The notes beneath the pieces are model-generated. The model made no database searches and was not told the origin of the DNA. It saw only the letters and a program-made list of their open reading frames with translations. A stretch of 64,000 bases of DNA from Bacteroidota bacterium (GTDB lineage Bacteria; Bacteroidota; Ignavibacteria; UBA10030; UBA6906). This document shows positions 46,844-55,566 of this stretch, in pieces. Both the position numbers and the translations under genes were made by a program. The stretch is taken from NCBI GenBank assembly GCA_030835135.1, contig JAUQWO010000083.1, positions 31,598-95,597 of the forward strand, written 5' to 3'. Positions within the stretch are counted from its first letter, which is position 1; each line of letters begins with the position of its first letter.

Positions 46844-47239
46844 ATGAATGTCAAGATGATCGTCGGGTCCGTCGTGGTGCTGGTCTTCCTCGGGTTCGGG
46901 GCGTACTCGTTCATGGATAGCAACGTCGAGTACACGGATATCGCGGGCGCTATGGCGAAGAACAAGAAGGTCCAGCTGAAGGGGACCTGGAACAAGGAAA
47001 AGGAATCCGCCTTCAACCCGTCCACGAGTCAGTTCACCTTCTATCTGGTGGATGATGCCGGACGGGAGTGCAAGGTGGTGCTGGATGGCGCTGCACCGAA
47101 CAATTTAGAGATGGCCACGAGCGTCGTCGCGAAGGGGAAATTCACCAGCGACGGCTACTTCCATGCCTCCGAAGTCCTCACGAAGTGTCCCTCGAAGTAC
47201 GAGGCCACCGGGGCAGAGGTCACCGGGAAGCAATCGTAA
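46844..47239 (+). CDS. ccmE: haem chaperone CcmE with cysteine-type (CxxxY) haem site
   Basis: A 131-residue periplasmic chaperone with an N-terminal anchor (MNVKMIVGSVVVLVFLGFGAYSF) and an OB-fold core. The haem-attachment position normally HxxxY is here C115-P-S-K-Y119 (following GYFHASEVLTK). Cys-type CcmE is known from Desulfovibrio and archaea and belongs to the System I* variant, which lacks CcmH. ATG 46844 follows ggagga. A hairpin separates it from ccmF. Confidence 0.92.
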   Translation: MNVKMIVGSVVVLVFLGFGAYSFMDSNVEYTDIAGAMAKNKKVQLKGTWNKEKESAFNPSTSQFTFYLVDDAGRECKVVLDGAAPNNLEMATSVVAKGKFTSDGYFHASEVLTKCPSKYEATGAEVTGKQS

Positions 47240-47253
47240 CAGTACTGTGGGCG

Positions 47254-47279
47254 GGAAGGCCGTCGGCTGACGGCCTTCC
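47254..47279 (+). terminator. hairpin between ccmE and ccmF
   Basis: GGAAGGCCGTC (47254-47264) and GACGGCCTTCC (47269-47279) form a perfect 11-bp stem with a GGCT tetraloop. There is no T run, so it may be a partial terminator or an mRNA processing/stability element that sets the ccmABCDE:ccmF ratio. Confidence 0.5.
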
Positions 47280-47319
47280 GGCGTGAGCGGTTCCGTTCTT
47301 TCCATCAGCAGGAGTCTTT

Positions 47320-49353
47320 ATGATCGGCGGCATTCTTGTCAAGGTCGCGTTCGTGTTCGCAGTGTTGTCGGTCGCCGGCTACATCCGGCATCACCTCAAG
47401 GCCACTGACCGGTCACTCCTCGTCGGACGTCTGTTCTTCCACGGCACCGTGGTGATGATCGCCGCCAGTGCTGCCACCCTTCTCTATCTCATCCTCACCC
47501 ATCAGTTCCAGTATTCGTACGTGTGGAGCTACAGCTCCCGCGCTCTGTCCACGCCGTTGCTGATCTCCACATTCTACGCCGGACAGGAGGGGAGCTTCCT
47601 CCTCTGGGCTCTGTTCACGGCGGTGATCGGCATCTTCCTGCTCCGGCACTCCTCGCGCGTCGGGTATGAGGCGCAGGTGATGAGCGTGTTCATGGGGATC
47701 GAACTCCTGCTTCTTGTCCTGCTCCTGGTGAAGAATCCGTTCCTGTATGTCTGGGAATCCTTCGCGGAAGTGGGGCCAGGGTTCATCCCGGCGGACGGCC
47801 GCGGTCTGAATCCACTCCTGCAGAACTACTGGATGGTGATCCATCCGCAGGTGCTCTTCAGCGGCTTCGCGGCTATGGCGGTCCCGTACTCCTACGCAAT
47901 GGCCGCATTGCTGAAGCGCGACTACGATCACTGGTACAAGGCCGCGATGCCATGGATCGCGTTCGGGGTCTTCGTGCTGGGGCTCGGGATCATGATGGGC
48001 GGGTACTGGGCATGGGATCCGGTCGAGAACTCCTCGCTCGTTCCCTGGCTCTTCTGCGTGGCGCTCATACACACGGTTCTCTCGCAGCGGCGCAGCGGCG
48101 CATTCGCGCGCACGAACCTCGTGCTGGGATTGCTGTGCTTCGTGCTGGTCGTGTATTCCACATTCCTCACGCGCAGCGGTGTCCTCGGCGATACGTCGGT
48201 CCACTCGTTTGCGGAACCCGGGATGGCGGCCTACTGGCTCCTCATTGCCATGCTGATCATCACCGTCACCGCCCCGGTGGTCCTCTTCGTGCGCCGGTGG
48301 AAGGAGATACCGCGCCGCCCGGCGAAACACAGCATCTACTCCCGTGAGTTCGCACTGTTCCTCGGGGCGTCAACCCTCGTGTTCATCGCCATCTTCGTCA
48401 TCGTCGGCACCTCGTCGCCCATCATCACCGAACTGCTGGAGGGCAAGAAGAGCGCCGTGGACATCTCGTATTATGCCACCACCGTGGTACCCCTCGGGAT
48501 CGCGCTGGGACTCCTGATGGGTCTGGGGCAACTTCTCTGGTGGACCCGCTCGGAACGCTCGGCACTGGTGCGCGCTCTGCTCGTTCCGGCCGGAGTCGCG
48601 CTCCTGTCCGTGCCCGTGATGCTGTATGCCGGCTCTTCGGATCCGCTCCTTATCGTGTTCGTGTTTGCCGCCGCGTTCGCGCTGGTGGTGAACCTGATGA
48701 CCGGGTGGACGATCGTGAAAGGGAACCCGAAGATGGCCGGAGGGGCCGTCGCGCATATCGGGATGGCGATCATGTTCCTCGGGTTCGTCTCGTCCTCGCG
48801 GTTCGGGGGGACGGAGACGGTGTCGCTGCCAGCAGGGACACCGACGCCCGTGCTCGGCTACACCCTGACGTATCTGGGTCAGCGGCCGACCGACGACGGG
48901 AAATTCAAGTTCGATGTGCGCGTTGAGAAGGACGGACATGCGATCACGCTCTCGCCGATCATGTTCAACAGCGAGTACATGCAGAATGTGATGCGGAACC
49001 CGGACATCGCGAACCTGAATGACAGGGATTTCTATCTGGCGCCTCTTGGATTGGAAGAAACGGCAGCCAGCGGCGGGGCGCCGGCCCGGGAGATGCTCGT
49101 CGCCGAGGCGAGCATCAAGCCGTTCATCAATCTTGTGTGGGCGGGACTGATCATCCTGCTGGTGGGTGTCGCGGTCACGATCGTGCGTCGTGCGGGAGAT
49201 GTGAAGGTGCGGGGGATACGTGCTGGCGCGCTACGGGCGGGGAGCAGCGGTGACCCCGACGCCGAATTCGTGCACGAGGGTTCCACCGACATGCGCCGTG
49301 ATCCAGAGCAATCCGACAGCCGCTCCGGAGAGAAGAAGGAAGAGACGCGCTGA
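47320..49353 (+). CDS. ccmF: cytochrome c maturation protein CcmF (haem lyase)
   Basis: A 677-residue, multi-helix haem-lyase subunit that attaches haem to apocytochrome c. The WWD domain is MMGGYWAWDPVENSSLVPWL, with conserved histidines nearby (VIHPQVLFSG; LTRSGVLGDTSVHSF). After the last helix (FINLVWAGLIILLVGVAVTIV) a tail of about 50 hydrophilic residues extends past the usual end and overlaps the DUF2231 gene on the other strand. No ccmG or ccmH follows. Confidence 0.94.
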   Translation: MIGGILVKVAFVFAVLSVAGYIRHHLKATDRSLLVGRLFFHGTVVMIAASAATLLYLILTHQFQYSYVWSYSSRALSTPLLISTFYAGQEGSFLLWALFTAVIGIFLLRHSSRVGYEAQVMSVFMGIELLLLVLLLVKNPFLYVWESFAEVGPGFIPADGRGLNPLLQNYWMVIHPQVLFSGFAAMAVPYSYAMAALLKRDYDHWYKAAMPWIAFGVFVLGLGIMMGGYWAWDPVENSSLVPWLFCVALIHTVLSQRRSGAFARTNLVLGLLCFVLVVYSTFLTRSGVLGDTSVHSFAEPGMAAYWLLIAMLIITVTAPVVLFVRRWKEIPRRPAKHSIYSREFALFLGASTLVFIAIFVIVGTSSPIITELLEGKKSAVDISYYATTVVPLGIALGLLMGLGQLLWWTRSERSALVRALLVPAGVALLSVPVMLYAGSSDPLLIVFVFAAAFALVVNLMTGWTIVKGNPKMAGGAVAHIGMAIMFLGFVSSSRFGGTETVSLPAGTPTPVLGYTLTYLGQRPTDDGKFKFDVRVEKDGHAITLSPIMFNSEYMQNVMRNPDIANLNDRDFYLAPLGLEETAASGGAPAREMLVAEASIKPFINLVWAGLIILLVGVAVTIVRRAGDVKVRGIRAGALRAGSSGDPDAEFVHEGSTDMRRDPEQSDSRSGEKKEETR

Positions 49354-49668
49354 GCCGTGGGGCAGGCGGCCCCGGTGCGAGAATCGCCACGCGGTGAGCA
49401 GCAGGAACGCCACCGACGTGGCAAAGGCGAGCTGTTCATGATCTGACAGGGCCCCTGCCGCCAGCGCCGGCAGCGGGCCCGTTGCATTCCTGGCAAAGAG
49501 GCCGCTGGCCACTGCGCACAGGATCCCCGCCGTACCCGCGACACAGTTCCACCAGCCTACCACGCTTCCGTGTTCCTTTCCGCGTACGTACGCGACACAA
49601 TCGGCCATCCATCCTACCGTCAGGAGTGCGACGGGGAAGTGGACGAGGAGCGGATGGAGGGAGGGCAT
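49231..49668 (-). CDS. DUF2231 domain membrane protein
   Basis: A 145-residue protein with four helices: LLVHFPVALLTVGWMADCVAYV, WWNCVAGTAGILCAVASGLF, AFATSVAFLLLTAW and LFLLLSGAAVGLLWITAHVGG. HPLLVHFPVALL and the ending THVGGTLVHEFGVGV are the DUF2231 signatures, with conserved His residues that suggest metal or haem binding (inference). It begins 2 nt after bshB1 and is in its operon; its last 40 codons overlap ccmF antiparallel. Confidence 0.85.
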   Translation of the reverse strand: MPSLHPLLVHFPVALLTVGWMADCVAYVRGKEHGSVVGWWNCVAGTAGILCAVASGLFARNATGPLPALAAGALSDHEQLAFATSVAFLLLTAWRFSHRGRLPHGSARLFLLLSGAAVGLLWITAHVGGTLVHEFGVGVTAAPRP

Positions 49669-49669
49669 G

Positions 49670-50389
49670 TCAGGTATTCAATGTGAAGATGTCCGGGATG
49701 GCCAGGGGTGCGGGGGAGTAGAATGCCTCGCCGTACTGGACGCCGATCCGGTCGCCGTAATACTCGAGGCGTGTGCGTACCATCTCGAGGAACGCCGGAG
49801 TGCTGAGCACCGTGCCGGGTTCGTCGCTGTTCGGATCGTAGAATTGCGACCGGTATGCCCGCATCGCTTCAAGTCGGGTCTCGTACGTGTCGCTCACGTC
49901 GACGATGAACGAGGGCGTGAACTCCTGCCACTGCATGTAGTGATAGACCGCGCGGGGCCGGAATGCCTCCTGCGGGGCACCATCGATGGAAGATTCGACC
50001 CTGCGCAATCCCGCATCGAACCAGGCCTTGCGGCACAGCACATGGGAACTCTCGTGGTCGGGGTGGCGGTCCACGGAATGTGGAATGAGGAGGACCTGGG
50101 GACGGACGGCGCGGATCACCGTGACGAGACGCAGGACATTCTCCGGCGTCTTGTCGATATTCCCATCGGGGATGCGGAGATTGGCGCGGTAGTGTACACC
50201 GATCACCTTCGCGGCATTCTCTGCCTCGACGGCGCGGATCTCCCGGCTGCCCCGCGTTCCCAGTTCACCTTCGGTGACGTCAAGAATGCCCACCCGGCGA
50301 CCCTGTCGGACCGCCTTGATGAGGGTGCCGCCGCACGACAATTCAACATCGTCGGGATGCGCACCTATGGCAAGAATGTCCAGATTCAT
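49670..50389 (-). CDS. bshB1: bacillithiol biosynthesis deacetylase BshB1
   Basis: A 239-residue LmbE/PIG-L zinc deacetylase. AIGAHPDDVELSCGGTL carries the His-x-Asp-Asp zinc ligands and catalytic Asp, and PHSVDRHPDHESSH the second zinc His. The sequence VTEGELGTRGSREIRAVEAENAAKVIG matches BshB1, which removes acetyl from GlcNAc-malate in bacillithiol synthesis; other LmbE roles cannot be fully excluded. ATG 50389 is only 5 nt after the -7 element of its promoter and lacks a ribosome-binding site, suggesting a leaderless mRNA. Confidence 0.9.
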   Translation of the reverse strand: MNLDILAIGAHPDDVELSCGGTLIKAVRQGRRVGILDVTEGELGTRGSREIRAVEAENAAKVIGVHYRANLRIPDGNIDKTPENVLRLVTVIRAVRPQVLLIPHSVDRHPDHESSHVLCRKAWFDAGLRRVESSIDGAPQEAFRPRAVYHYMQWQEFTPSFIVDVSDTYETRLEAMRAYRSQFYDPNSDEPGTVLSTPAFLEMVRTRLEYYGDRIGVQYGEAFYSPAPLAIPDIFTLNT

Positions 50390-50393
50390 GCGA

Positions 50394-50424
50394 CAAATAT
50401 ACGTTCTTCGGGGGTTGGATTCAA
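50394..50424 (-). promoter_or_regulatory. consensus Bacteroidota promoter giving a leaderless bshB1 mRNA
   Basis: Minus strand: TTG 50424-50422, exactly 20 nt, TATATTTG 50401-50394, identical to the published -33/-7 consensus. The start codon occupies 50389-50387, where transcription itself should begin. Confidence 0.75.
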
Positions 50425-50448
50425 TGTGTGCTTTGGTCTGTTTTTTCC

Positions 50449-50455
50449 TATATTG
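50449..50455 (+). promoter_or_regulatory. probable -7 element for the xseA-xseB-dxs operon
   Basis: TATATTG at 50449-50455 in a T-rich stretch; no TTG at 20 nt upstream (GTG at 50426-50428 is the nearest). The xseA ATG lies 44 nt downstream. Confidence 0.4.
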
Positions 50456-50498
50456 CGCCCACCCGTAGGCACCACCACCGATCCAGAGCAGGGGATGC

Positions 50499-51689
50499 AT
50501 GGCCGACCAGGCACCACTCAGCGTCAGCGCGTTGACGCAACGAATCAAGATGTCCCTCGAGCGGACGTTCCCGTCCCTTGCCATCGTCGGTGAACTTTCG
50601 AATGTGAAGCTCCATTCATCGGGCCATCTGTACTTCACGCTGAAGGATGAGGCGTCCCAGATCTCCGGCGTCATGTGGCGCAGCCGCGTTCCTTCCTTGA
50701 AATTCCGTCCCACCGATGGGCAAAAAGTGGTGGTGCAGGGACGCATCACGGTGTACGAGGTGCGGGGGACGTATCAGATCGACGTGTCATCGATGCGGAC
50801 ACTTGGTGCGGGCGATCTGCAGCAGGCATTCGAGGAACTCAAACGAAAACTGATGGAGGAGGGGCTGTTCGACGCGGAACGCAAGCGCCCGCTCCCACCA
50901 TACCCCGAGCAGATCGGTATCATCACGTCGCCCACCGGGGCGGTCCTCCACGACATGTTGCATGTCTTCCGCAGGCGCTATCCGGTCGCCTCCCTGGTCT
51001 TCCGGCCCACCCGCGTCCAGGGCGCGGGGGCAGCACAGGATATCGCCGAGGCGATCGCGGAGATGAACCGGTTCGGTGGGCTCGACCTGATCATCGTCGC
51101 ACGCGGCGGGGGGTCACTGGAAGACCTGTGGTCCTTCAATGAGGAGATCGTGGCGCGGGCGATCGCAGGATCGAAGATCCCGATCGTGAGCGGTGTCGGT
51201 CACGAAGTGGACGTCACGATCGCGGATTTCGTGGCGGATCTCCGTGCCCCGACCCCCACGGCGGCGGCAGAACTGTCGGTGCCCGACAGGCGGGCCCTGA
51301 TTGAACTTCTGGAGAATTCTCGGTATACTATGGCGAGCGCCATCGAAGATCGGATCGCGCGCCACAGGCGGGACATCCGGCAGATGCTGAAAAGCCATGC
51401 GTTGCACAGACCTGTGGACCTGCTCGCCCGGCATAGCCAGCACCTGGATGAATTGACCCGCTCCATGTCGACGTCTCTTTCCCACCTGTTCGAACTCACT
51501 GCCGCACGTGCCCGCGGAACCACCGAGCGTCTGCACGCGCTGGATCCCCGCTCCGTTCTGAAGCGCGGGTATGCGATCGTCCGGAAACAGGGGAGGATCA
51601 CAGGCAAGCGGAAGGAACTGGCGGTCCGGGATGCGCTCGAGATCGAATTCGCGGACGGCACCGTCCGCTCAACCATAACGGATATCTGA
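50499..51689 (+). CDS. xseA: exodeoxyribonuclease VII large subunit
   Basis: A 396-residue catalytic subunit of ExoVII, which degrades single-stranded DNA to short oligonucleotides. N-terminal OB fold (IVGELSNVKLHSSGHLYFTLKDEASQ), catalytic domain (GIITSPTGAVLHDMLHVFRRRYP; IIVARGGGSLEDLWSFNEEIVARAI; SGVGHEVDVTIADFVADLRAPTP) and a long coiled coil (about 265-370). xseB follows after 1 nt. Confidence 0.97.
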   Translation: MADQAPLSVSALTQRIKMSLERTFPSLAIVGELSNVKLHSSGHLYFTLKDEASQISGVMWRSRVPSLKFRPTDGQKVVVQGRITVYEVRGTYQIDVSSMRTLGAGDLQQAFEELKRKLMEEGLFDAERKRPLPPYPEQIGIITSPTGAVLHDMLHVFRRRYPVASLVFRPTRVQGAGAAQDIAEAIAEMNRFGGLDLIIVARGGGSLEDLWSFNEEIVARAIAGSKIPIVSGVGHEVDVTIADFVADLRAPTPTAAAELSVPDRRALIELLENSRYTMASAIEDRIARHRRDIRQMLKSHALHRPVDLLARHSQHLDELTRSMSTSLSHLFELTAARARGTTERLHALDPRSVLKRGYAIVRKQGRITGKRKELAVRDALEIEFADGTVRSTITDI

Positions 51690-51690
51690 C

Positions 51691-51936
51691 ATGGCTGGAA
51701 AGAAACCCGCGGCCGGAAAGGATTCGTTCGAAGAATCTTTGCACCGGCTGGAGGAGATCGTGAACCAGCTGGAGCGCGGCGATGTTCCATTGGAGGACTC
51801 CCTGCGCCTGTACGAGGAGGGGATCCAGCTCTCCAGGCTCTGTGCGGAGAAACTCACCCGCGCGGAAACGACCCTGAAGCGCCTGCACAAGGACCTCGAC
51901 GGCAAACTCACATTGATGGATGAAGAACAGGAATGA
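51691..51936 (+). CDS. xseB: exodeoxyribonuclease VII small subunit
   Basis: An 81-residue helical protein: KDSFEESLHRLEEIVNQLERGDVPLEDSLRLYEEGIQLSRLCAEKLTRAE is the XseB signature that wraps the coiled coil of XseA. Basic N-terminus, acidic C-terminus. Its stop overlaps the dxs start by 4 nt. The xseAB-dxs order is common in many phyla. Confidence 0.96.
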   Translation: MAGKKPAAGKDSFEESLHRLEEIVNQLERGDVPLEDSLRLYEEGIQLSRLCAEKLTRAETTLKRLHKDLDGKLTLMDEEQE

Positions 51937-53849
51937 GTGGTCAGCAATCATATCCCTACCTTGACCGGGTGAATGTCCCCGCGGACTTTCGTGGATTCAC
52001 CGTCCCGGAGCTCAAAGGACTCAGCAACGACGTCCGGGAGTTTCTCATCGAGGTCATATCGAGGACGGGGGGGCATCTCGGTGCCGGTCTCGGAGCGGTC
52101 GAACTCTCCGTTGCGCTGCACTACGTGTTCAACACGCCCTACGACAAGCTGGTCTGGGATGTCGGACACCAGGCCTATCCGCACAAGATCCTCACCGGCC
52201 GCAAGGACCGGCTTCACACGATCCGCCAGTACAACGGCCTGAGCGGGTTCCTCAAACGGTCCGAGAGCGAATACGATACGTTCGGTGCCGGACATGCCAG
52301 TACCGCGATCTCCGCAGCGGTCGGCATGGTCGCCGCGCGGGAAACCTCGGGTGAGAAGTACAAGGTCGTGGCGATCGTCGGCGACGGCTCCATGACGGGC
52401 GGCATGGTGTACGAGGGCATGAACAATGCCGGCTTCATGAAGAAGGATATGATCGTCGTCCTGAACGACAACAACATGTCCATCGCCCCCAATGTGTGGG
52501 CGATCTCGAACTATTTCACCGAGCTCATCGCCGACCCGCGCTACAACCGGTTCAAGAAGAATGTCTACGACCTGACGGGAAAGCTGGACCAATGGGGTGA
52601 CCGGATCCGTCGCGCCACCGCGCGCCTGGAAGAAGGCATCAAGGTCATCATCACCCCCGGCATGCTCTTCGAGGCGCTGGGCTTCCGGTACTTCGGCCCG
52701 ATCAACGGCCACAACATGGCGCAGCTGGTGCGCATCTTTCAGGAAGTGAAGGACCTGCAGGGCCCGATCCTCGTCCATGCGATCACCCAGAAGGGGAAAG
52801 GCTACCGGCCGGCCGAACTGGATGAGCAGCGGTTGCACGGAGTGACCCCGTTCGACAAGGTGACCGGGGTCTCACCGAAGAAGGCCATCGGTCCTCCTGC
52901 ATACACCAAAGTGTTCGGGACCGCGGTGGTGGATCTCGCGCGGCGAACCCCGAACCTTGTGGCACTGACGGCAGCGATGCCGGACGGCACGGGGCTGGAC
53001 CAGTTGCAGCGGGAGATGCCCGAGCGGTTCTACGACGTCGGGATCGCCGAGCAACACGGCGTGACCTTCGCCGCCGGCCTTGCCACACAGGGAGCGATCC
53101 CGATCGTGGCCGTCTATTCATCGTTCCTGCAGCGCGCCTTCGATCAGATCATCCATGATGTGGCGCTGCAGCACCTCCATGTGATCTTCGCGCTTGACCG
53201 TGCCGGTGTTGTCGGAGCCGACGGCCCGACGCATCATGGCGTGTTCGACCTGAGCTACCTGCGGCCGATCCCCGGCATGGTCATCATGGCGCCGAAGGAT
53301 GAGAGCGAATTGCGTGATATGCTGTATACCGCCGTGAAGCATAGTGGCGGGCCGATCGCCATCCGCTATCCGCGCGGCAACGGTCTGGGCGTGCCCCTGA
53401 ATCCCGACTTCACGCTTCTCCCCGTCGGGAAAGGGGAGACCCTTCGGAGCGGCACCGACGTGGCGATCCTCGCGATCGGTGACATGGTGGCCCCATCGCT
53501 GCAGGCGGCGATGGCCCTGGCACATGAGGGGATCGAATGCGAGGTCGTGAACATGCGCTTCGTCAAGCCGCTGGACGAGGATCTGCTCCGGGATGTGCTG
53601 GACCGGTTCAAAGCCATCGTGACCGTCGAGAATAATGCCATCCTCGGCGGATTCGGCGGTGCGGTCAGTGAATTCATCGCCGCAACCGGCCATGCCGGTA
53701 CGCGTGTTACCATGCATGGCATTCCGGACCGATTCGTAGACCATGGATCCCCGGCGGAACTCGCGGATGAACTCGGACTCGACGGTCCGGGGATCGCGAC
53801 GGTCGTCCGCTCGGTGCTCCACCCACCATCGTCACTCACCGTCGGATAG
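51933..53849 (+). CDS. dxs: 1-deoxy-D-xylulose-5-phosphate synthase
   Basis: A 638-residue thiamine-diphosphate enzyme that joins pyruvate and glyceraldehyde-3-phosphate in the first step of the MEP isoprenoid pathway. HLGAGLGAVELSVALHYVF and WDVGHQAYPHKILTGR at the N-terminus, ThDP motif IVGDGSMTGGMVYEGMNNAG...VVLNDNNMSI, pyrimidine-binding VGIAEQHGVTFAAGLA, and the C-terminal transketolase domain (YPRGNGLGVPL; VENNAILGGFGGAV). ATG overlaps xseB. Confidence 0.98.
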   Translation: MSGQQSYPYLDRVNVPADFRGFTVPELKGLSNDVREFLIEVISRTGGHLGAGLGAVELSVALHYVFNTPYDKLVWDVGHQAYPHKILTGRKDRLHTIRQYNGLSGFLKRSESEYDTFGAGHASTAISAAVGMVAARETSGEKYKVVAIVGDGSMTGGMVYEGMNNAGFMKKDMIVVLNDNNMSIAPNVWAISNYFTELIADPRYNRFKKNVYDLTGKLDQWGDRIRRATARLEEGIKVIITPGMLFEALGFRYFGPINGHNMAQLVRIFQEVKDLQGPILVHAITQKGKGYRPAELDEQRLHGVTPFDKVTGVSPKKAIGPPAYTKVFGTAVVDLARRTPNLVALTAAMPDGTGLDQLQREMPERFYDVGIAEQHGVTFAAGLATQGAIPIVAVYSSFLQRAFDQIIHDVALQHLHVIFALDRAGVVGADGPTHHGVFDLSYLRPIPGMVIMAPKDESELRDMLYTAVKHSGGPIAIRYPRGNGLGVPLNPDFTLLPVGKGETLRSGTDVAILAIGDMVAPSLQAAMALAHEGIECEVVNMRFVKPLDEDLLRDVLDRFKAIVTVENNAILGGFGGAVSEFIAATGHAGTRVTMHGIPDRFVDHGSPAELADELGLDGPGIATVVRSVLHPPSSLTVG

Positions 53850-53852
53850 AAC

Positions 53853-54860
53853 ATGGAAAAAGTGCACATCGGCATCGTCGGGGTCGGCTGGGTCGCCCAG
53901 GTGATCCATCTCCCCATCCTGATGAAACTCCATGATGCTGAGGTCGTTGCGATCTGCGACAAGGACAAGGCCAAGGTGCGTCTGGTCGGCGAGAAATTCG
54001 GGATCAAGAACCAGTTCACCGACATCAACCAGATGCTCGCGCTGGAAGGGTTGGATGCCGTCATCGTCTGCACCTCGACGAACGCCCATCAGGAGATGGC
54101 GGTGGCCGCGCTGAAAGCCGGCAAGGATGTGCTCGTCGAGAAACCGATCGCGCGGACGTATGCCGAGGCGGAAGCGATCGCCGCCGCGGCACGGGAATCA
54201 AAACGCAAGCTCATGGTGGGGATGAACCACCGGTTCCGTCCCGACACGATGATCCTGAAGAGCTTTATCGAGGGGAAGGAGCTGGGGAAGATCTATTATG
54301 CCCGCGTCGGGTGGCTCCGGAAGTACGACCTGGACCGTGCGTGGTTGACGCAGAAAGAGAAGTCGGGCGGAGGGGTATTCATCGATCTCGGCATCGTGAT
54401 GCTCGATATGGCCCTCTGGATGCTCGGCTACCCGCAGGTGGTCCGGCTCAACGCCGCGAACTACAAGAACCGCACGAAACAGGTTGAGGATACCTCCGTG
54501 GTGAACCTGGTTCTGAATACCGGCGCGACGGTGAACATCGAGGTGAGCTGGTCGATGTGCCTCGACGAGGATGTGTACTACTGTTACCTCCACGGAGCGG
54601 ATGGCAGTGCGTCGCTGGCACCATTGAGGATCAACAAGGAGTTGCACGGGAACCTGGTGAACCTGGCGCCCGCGAAGATCGATTCCGGACATCAACTGTT
54701 CAAGCGTTCGTACGAGAACGAGTTGAAGCACTTCCTCGGGGCAGTGAAGGATCTGCATCCGGTGATCTCCACCGGCGAGGAGGCCGTGCAGCGGATGCGC
54801 ATCGTCGATGCCGTCTACCGGTCCGCGAAGAAGGGGAAAGAGGTCGCCGTTACGCCATGA
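53853..54860 (+). CDS. Gfo/Idh/MocA family oxidoreductase
   Basis: A 335-residue NAD(P)-dependent dehydrogenase. N-terminal Rossmann fold (HIGIVGVGWVAQVIHLPIL), the family EKP motif (VLVEKPIART) with its catalytic Lys, the active-site GVFIDLGIVMLDMALWMLG (D-x-G-x-H-like region) and a C-terminal beta-sheet domain. The substrate is probably a sugar or cyclitol, but the family is very diverse. Its location between dxs and a two-component system gives no specific hint. Stop overlaps the next start. Confidence 0.9.
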   Translation: MEKVHIGIVGVGWVAQVIHLPILMKLHDAEVVAICDKDKAKVRLVGEKFGIKNQFTDINQMLALEGLDAVIVCTSTNAHQEMAVAALKAGKDVLVEKPIARTYAEAEAIAAAARESKRKLMVGMNHRFRPDTMILKSFIEGKELGKIYYARVGWLRKYDLDRAWLTQKEKSGGGVFIDLGIVMLDMALWMLGYPQVVRLNAANYKNRTKQVEDTSVVNLVLNTGATVNIEVSWSMCLDEDVYYCYLHGADGSASLAPLRINKELHGNLVNLAPAKIDSGHQLFKRSYENELKHFLGAVKDLHPVISTGEEAVQRMRIVDAVYRSAKKGKEVAVTP

Positions 54861-55558
54861 ACCCCACCCCGGACCCGAAGCGGCTTCTCGTCGTCGACGA
54901 TGAGAGAGACATCGTTGAGTTGATCCGGTACAACCTGACGAAAGAAGGATACGACGTGGCGACGGCCTATAACGGCAAGGAAGCCCTTGCACAGGCCGGG
55001 AGCACGACCGCGCTGGTGATCCTCGATCTGATGATGCCGGTCATGGACGGCTTTGCCACGGTCCGGAAGCTCAAGAGCACTCCCGCCACGGCCAACATCC
55101 CGGTGATCATTCTGACCGCGAGTTCCCATGAGGCGGATGAAGTCGAGGGACTGGAACTCGGGGCCGACGACTACATCCAGAAGCCGATCAGTCCGCGGAA
55201 GCTCGTCGCCCGCGTGAAGGCAGTGCTGCGCCGGCGTGAACAGAGCGGCGACGAGGCCAACGAACCGCCAACGATCCGTCAGGGCCGGTTGGCCATCGAC
55301 CGGAGGAGCTTCAGCGTTCGCATCGGGGACCGTGACGTGTTCTTTCCCCGGAAGGAATTCGAGATCCTGGCCCTCCTCGCCGCGCATCCGGGGAAGGTGT
55401 TCACCCGTGAAATGCTCCTCAACACGATCTGGGGCAGCCAGGTGATCGTGGTCGATCGGACCGTGGATGTCCACATCCGCAAGGTCCGTGAAAAGCTGGG
55501 AGACGATGCCGACGTGATCGAAACGATCAAGGGCGTCGGTTACCGCTTCAAGGCCTGA
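54857..55558 (+). CDS. response regulator, OmpR/PhoB family
   Basis: A 233-residue regulator: receiver with acidic pair VVDDERD, phosphoacceptor Asp57 in LVILDLMMP, Thr in ILTAS and Lys in QKPIS, then a winged-helix DNA-binding domain (FFPRKEFEILALLAAHPGKVFTREMLLNTIWG...VVDRTVDVHIRKVREKLG...ETIKGVGYRF). The DNA-binding part closely resembles PhoB. Coupled with the downstream sensor kinase (8 nt), it probably controls phosphate or envelope stress genes, which cannot be told from sequence. Confidence 0.95.
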   Translation: MNPTPDPKRLLVVDDERDIVELIRYNLTKEGYDVATAYNGKEALAQAGSTTALVILDLMMPVMDGFATVRKLKSTPATANIPVIILTASSHEADEVEGLELGADDYIQKPISPRKLVARVKAVLRRREQSGDEANEPPTIRQGRLAIDRRSFSVRIGDRDVFFPRKEFEILALLAAHPGKVFTREMLLNTIWGSQVIVVDRTVDVHIRKVREKLGDDADVIETIKGVGYRFKA

Positions 55559-55566
55559 CCCTCCGC

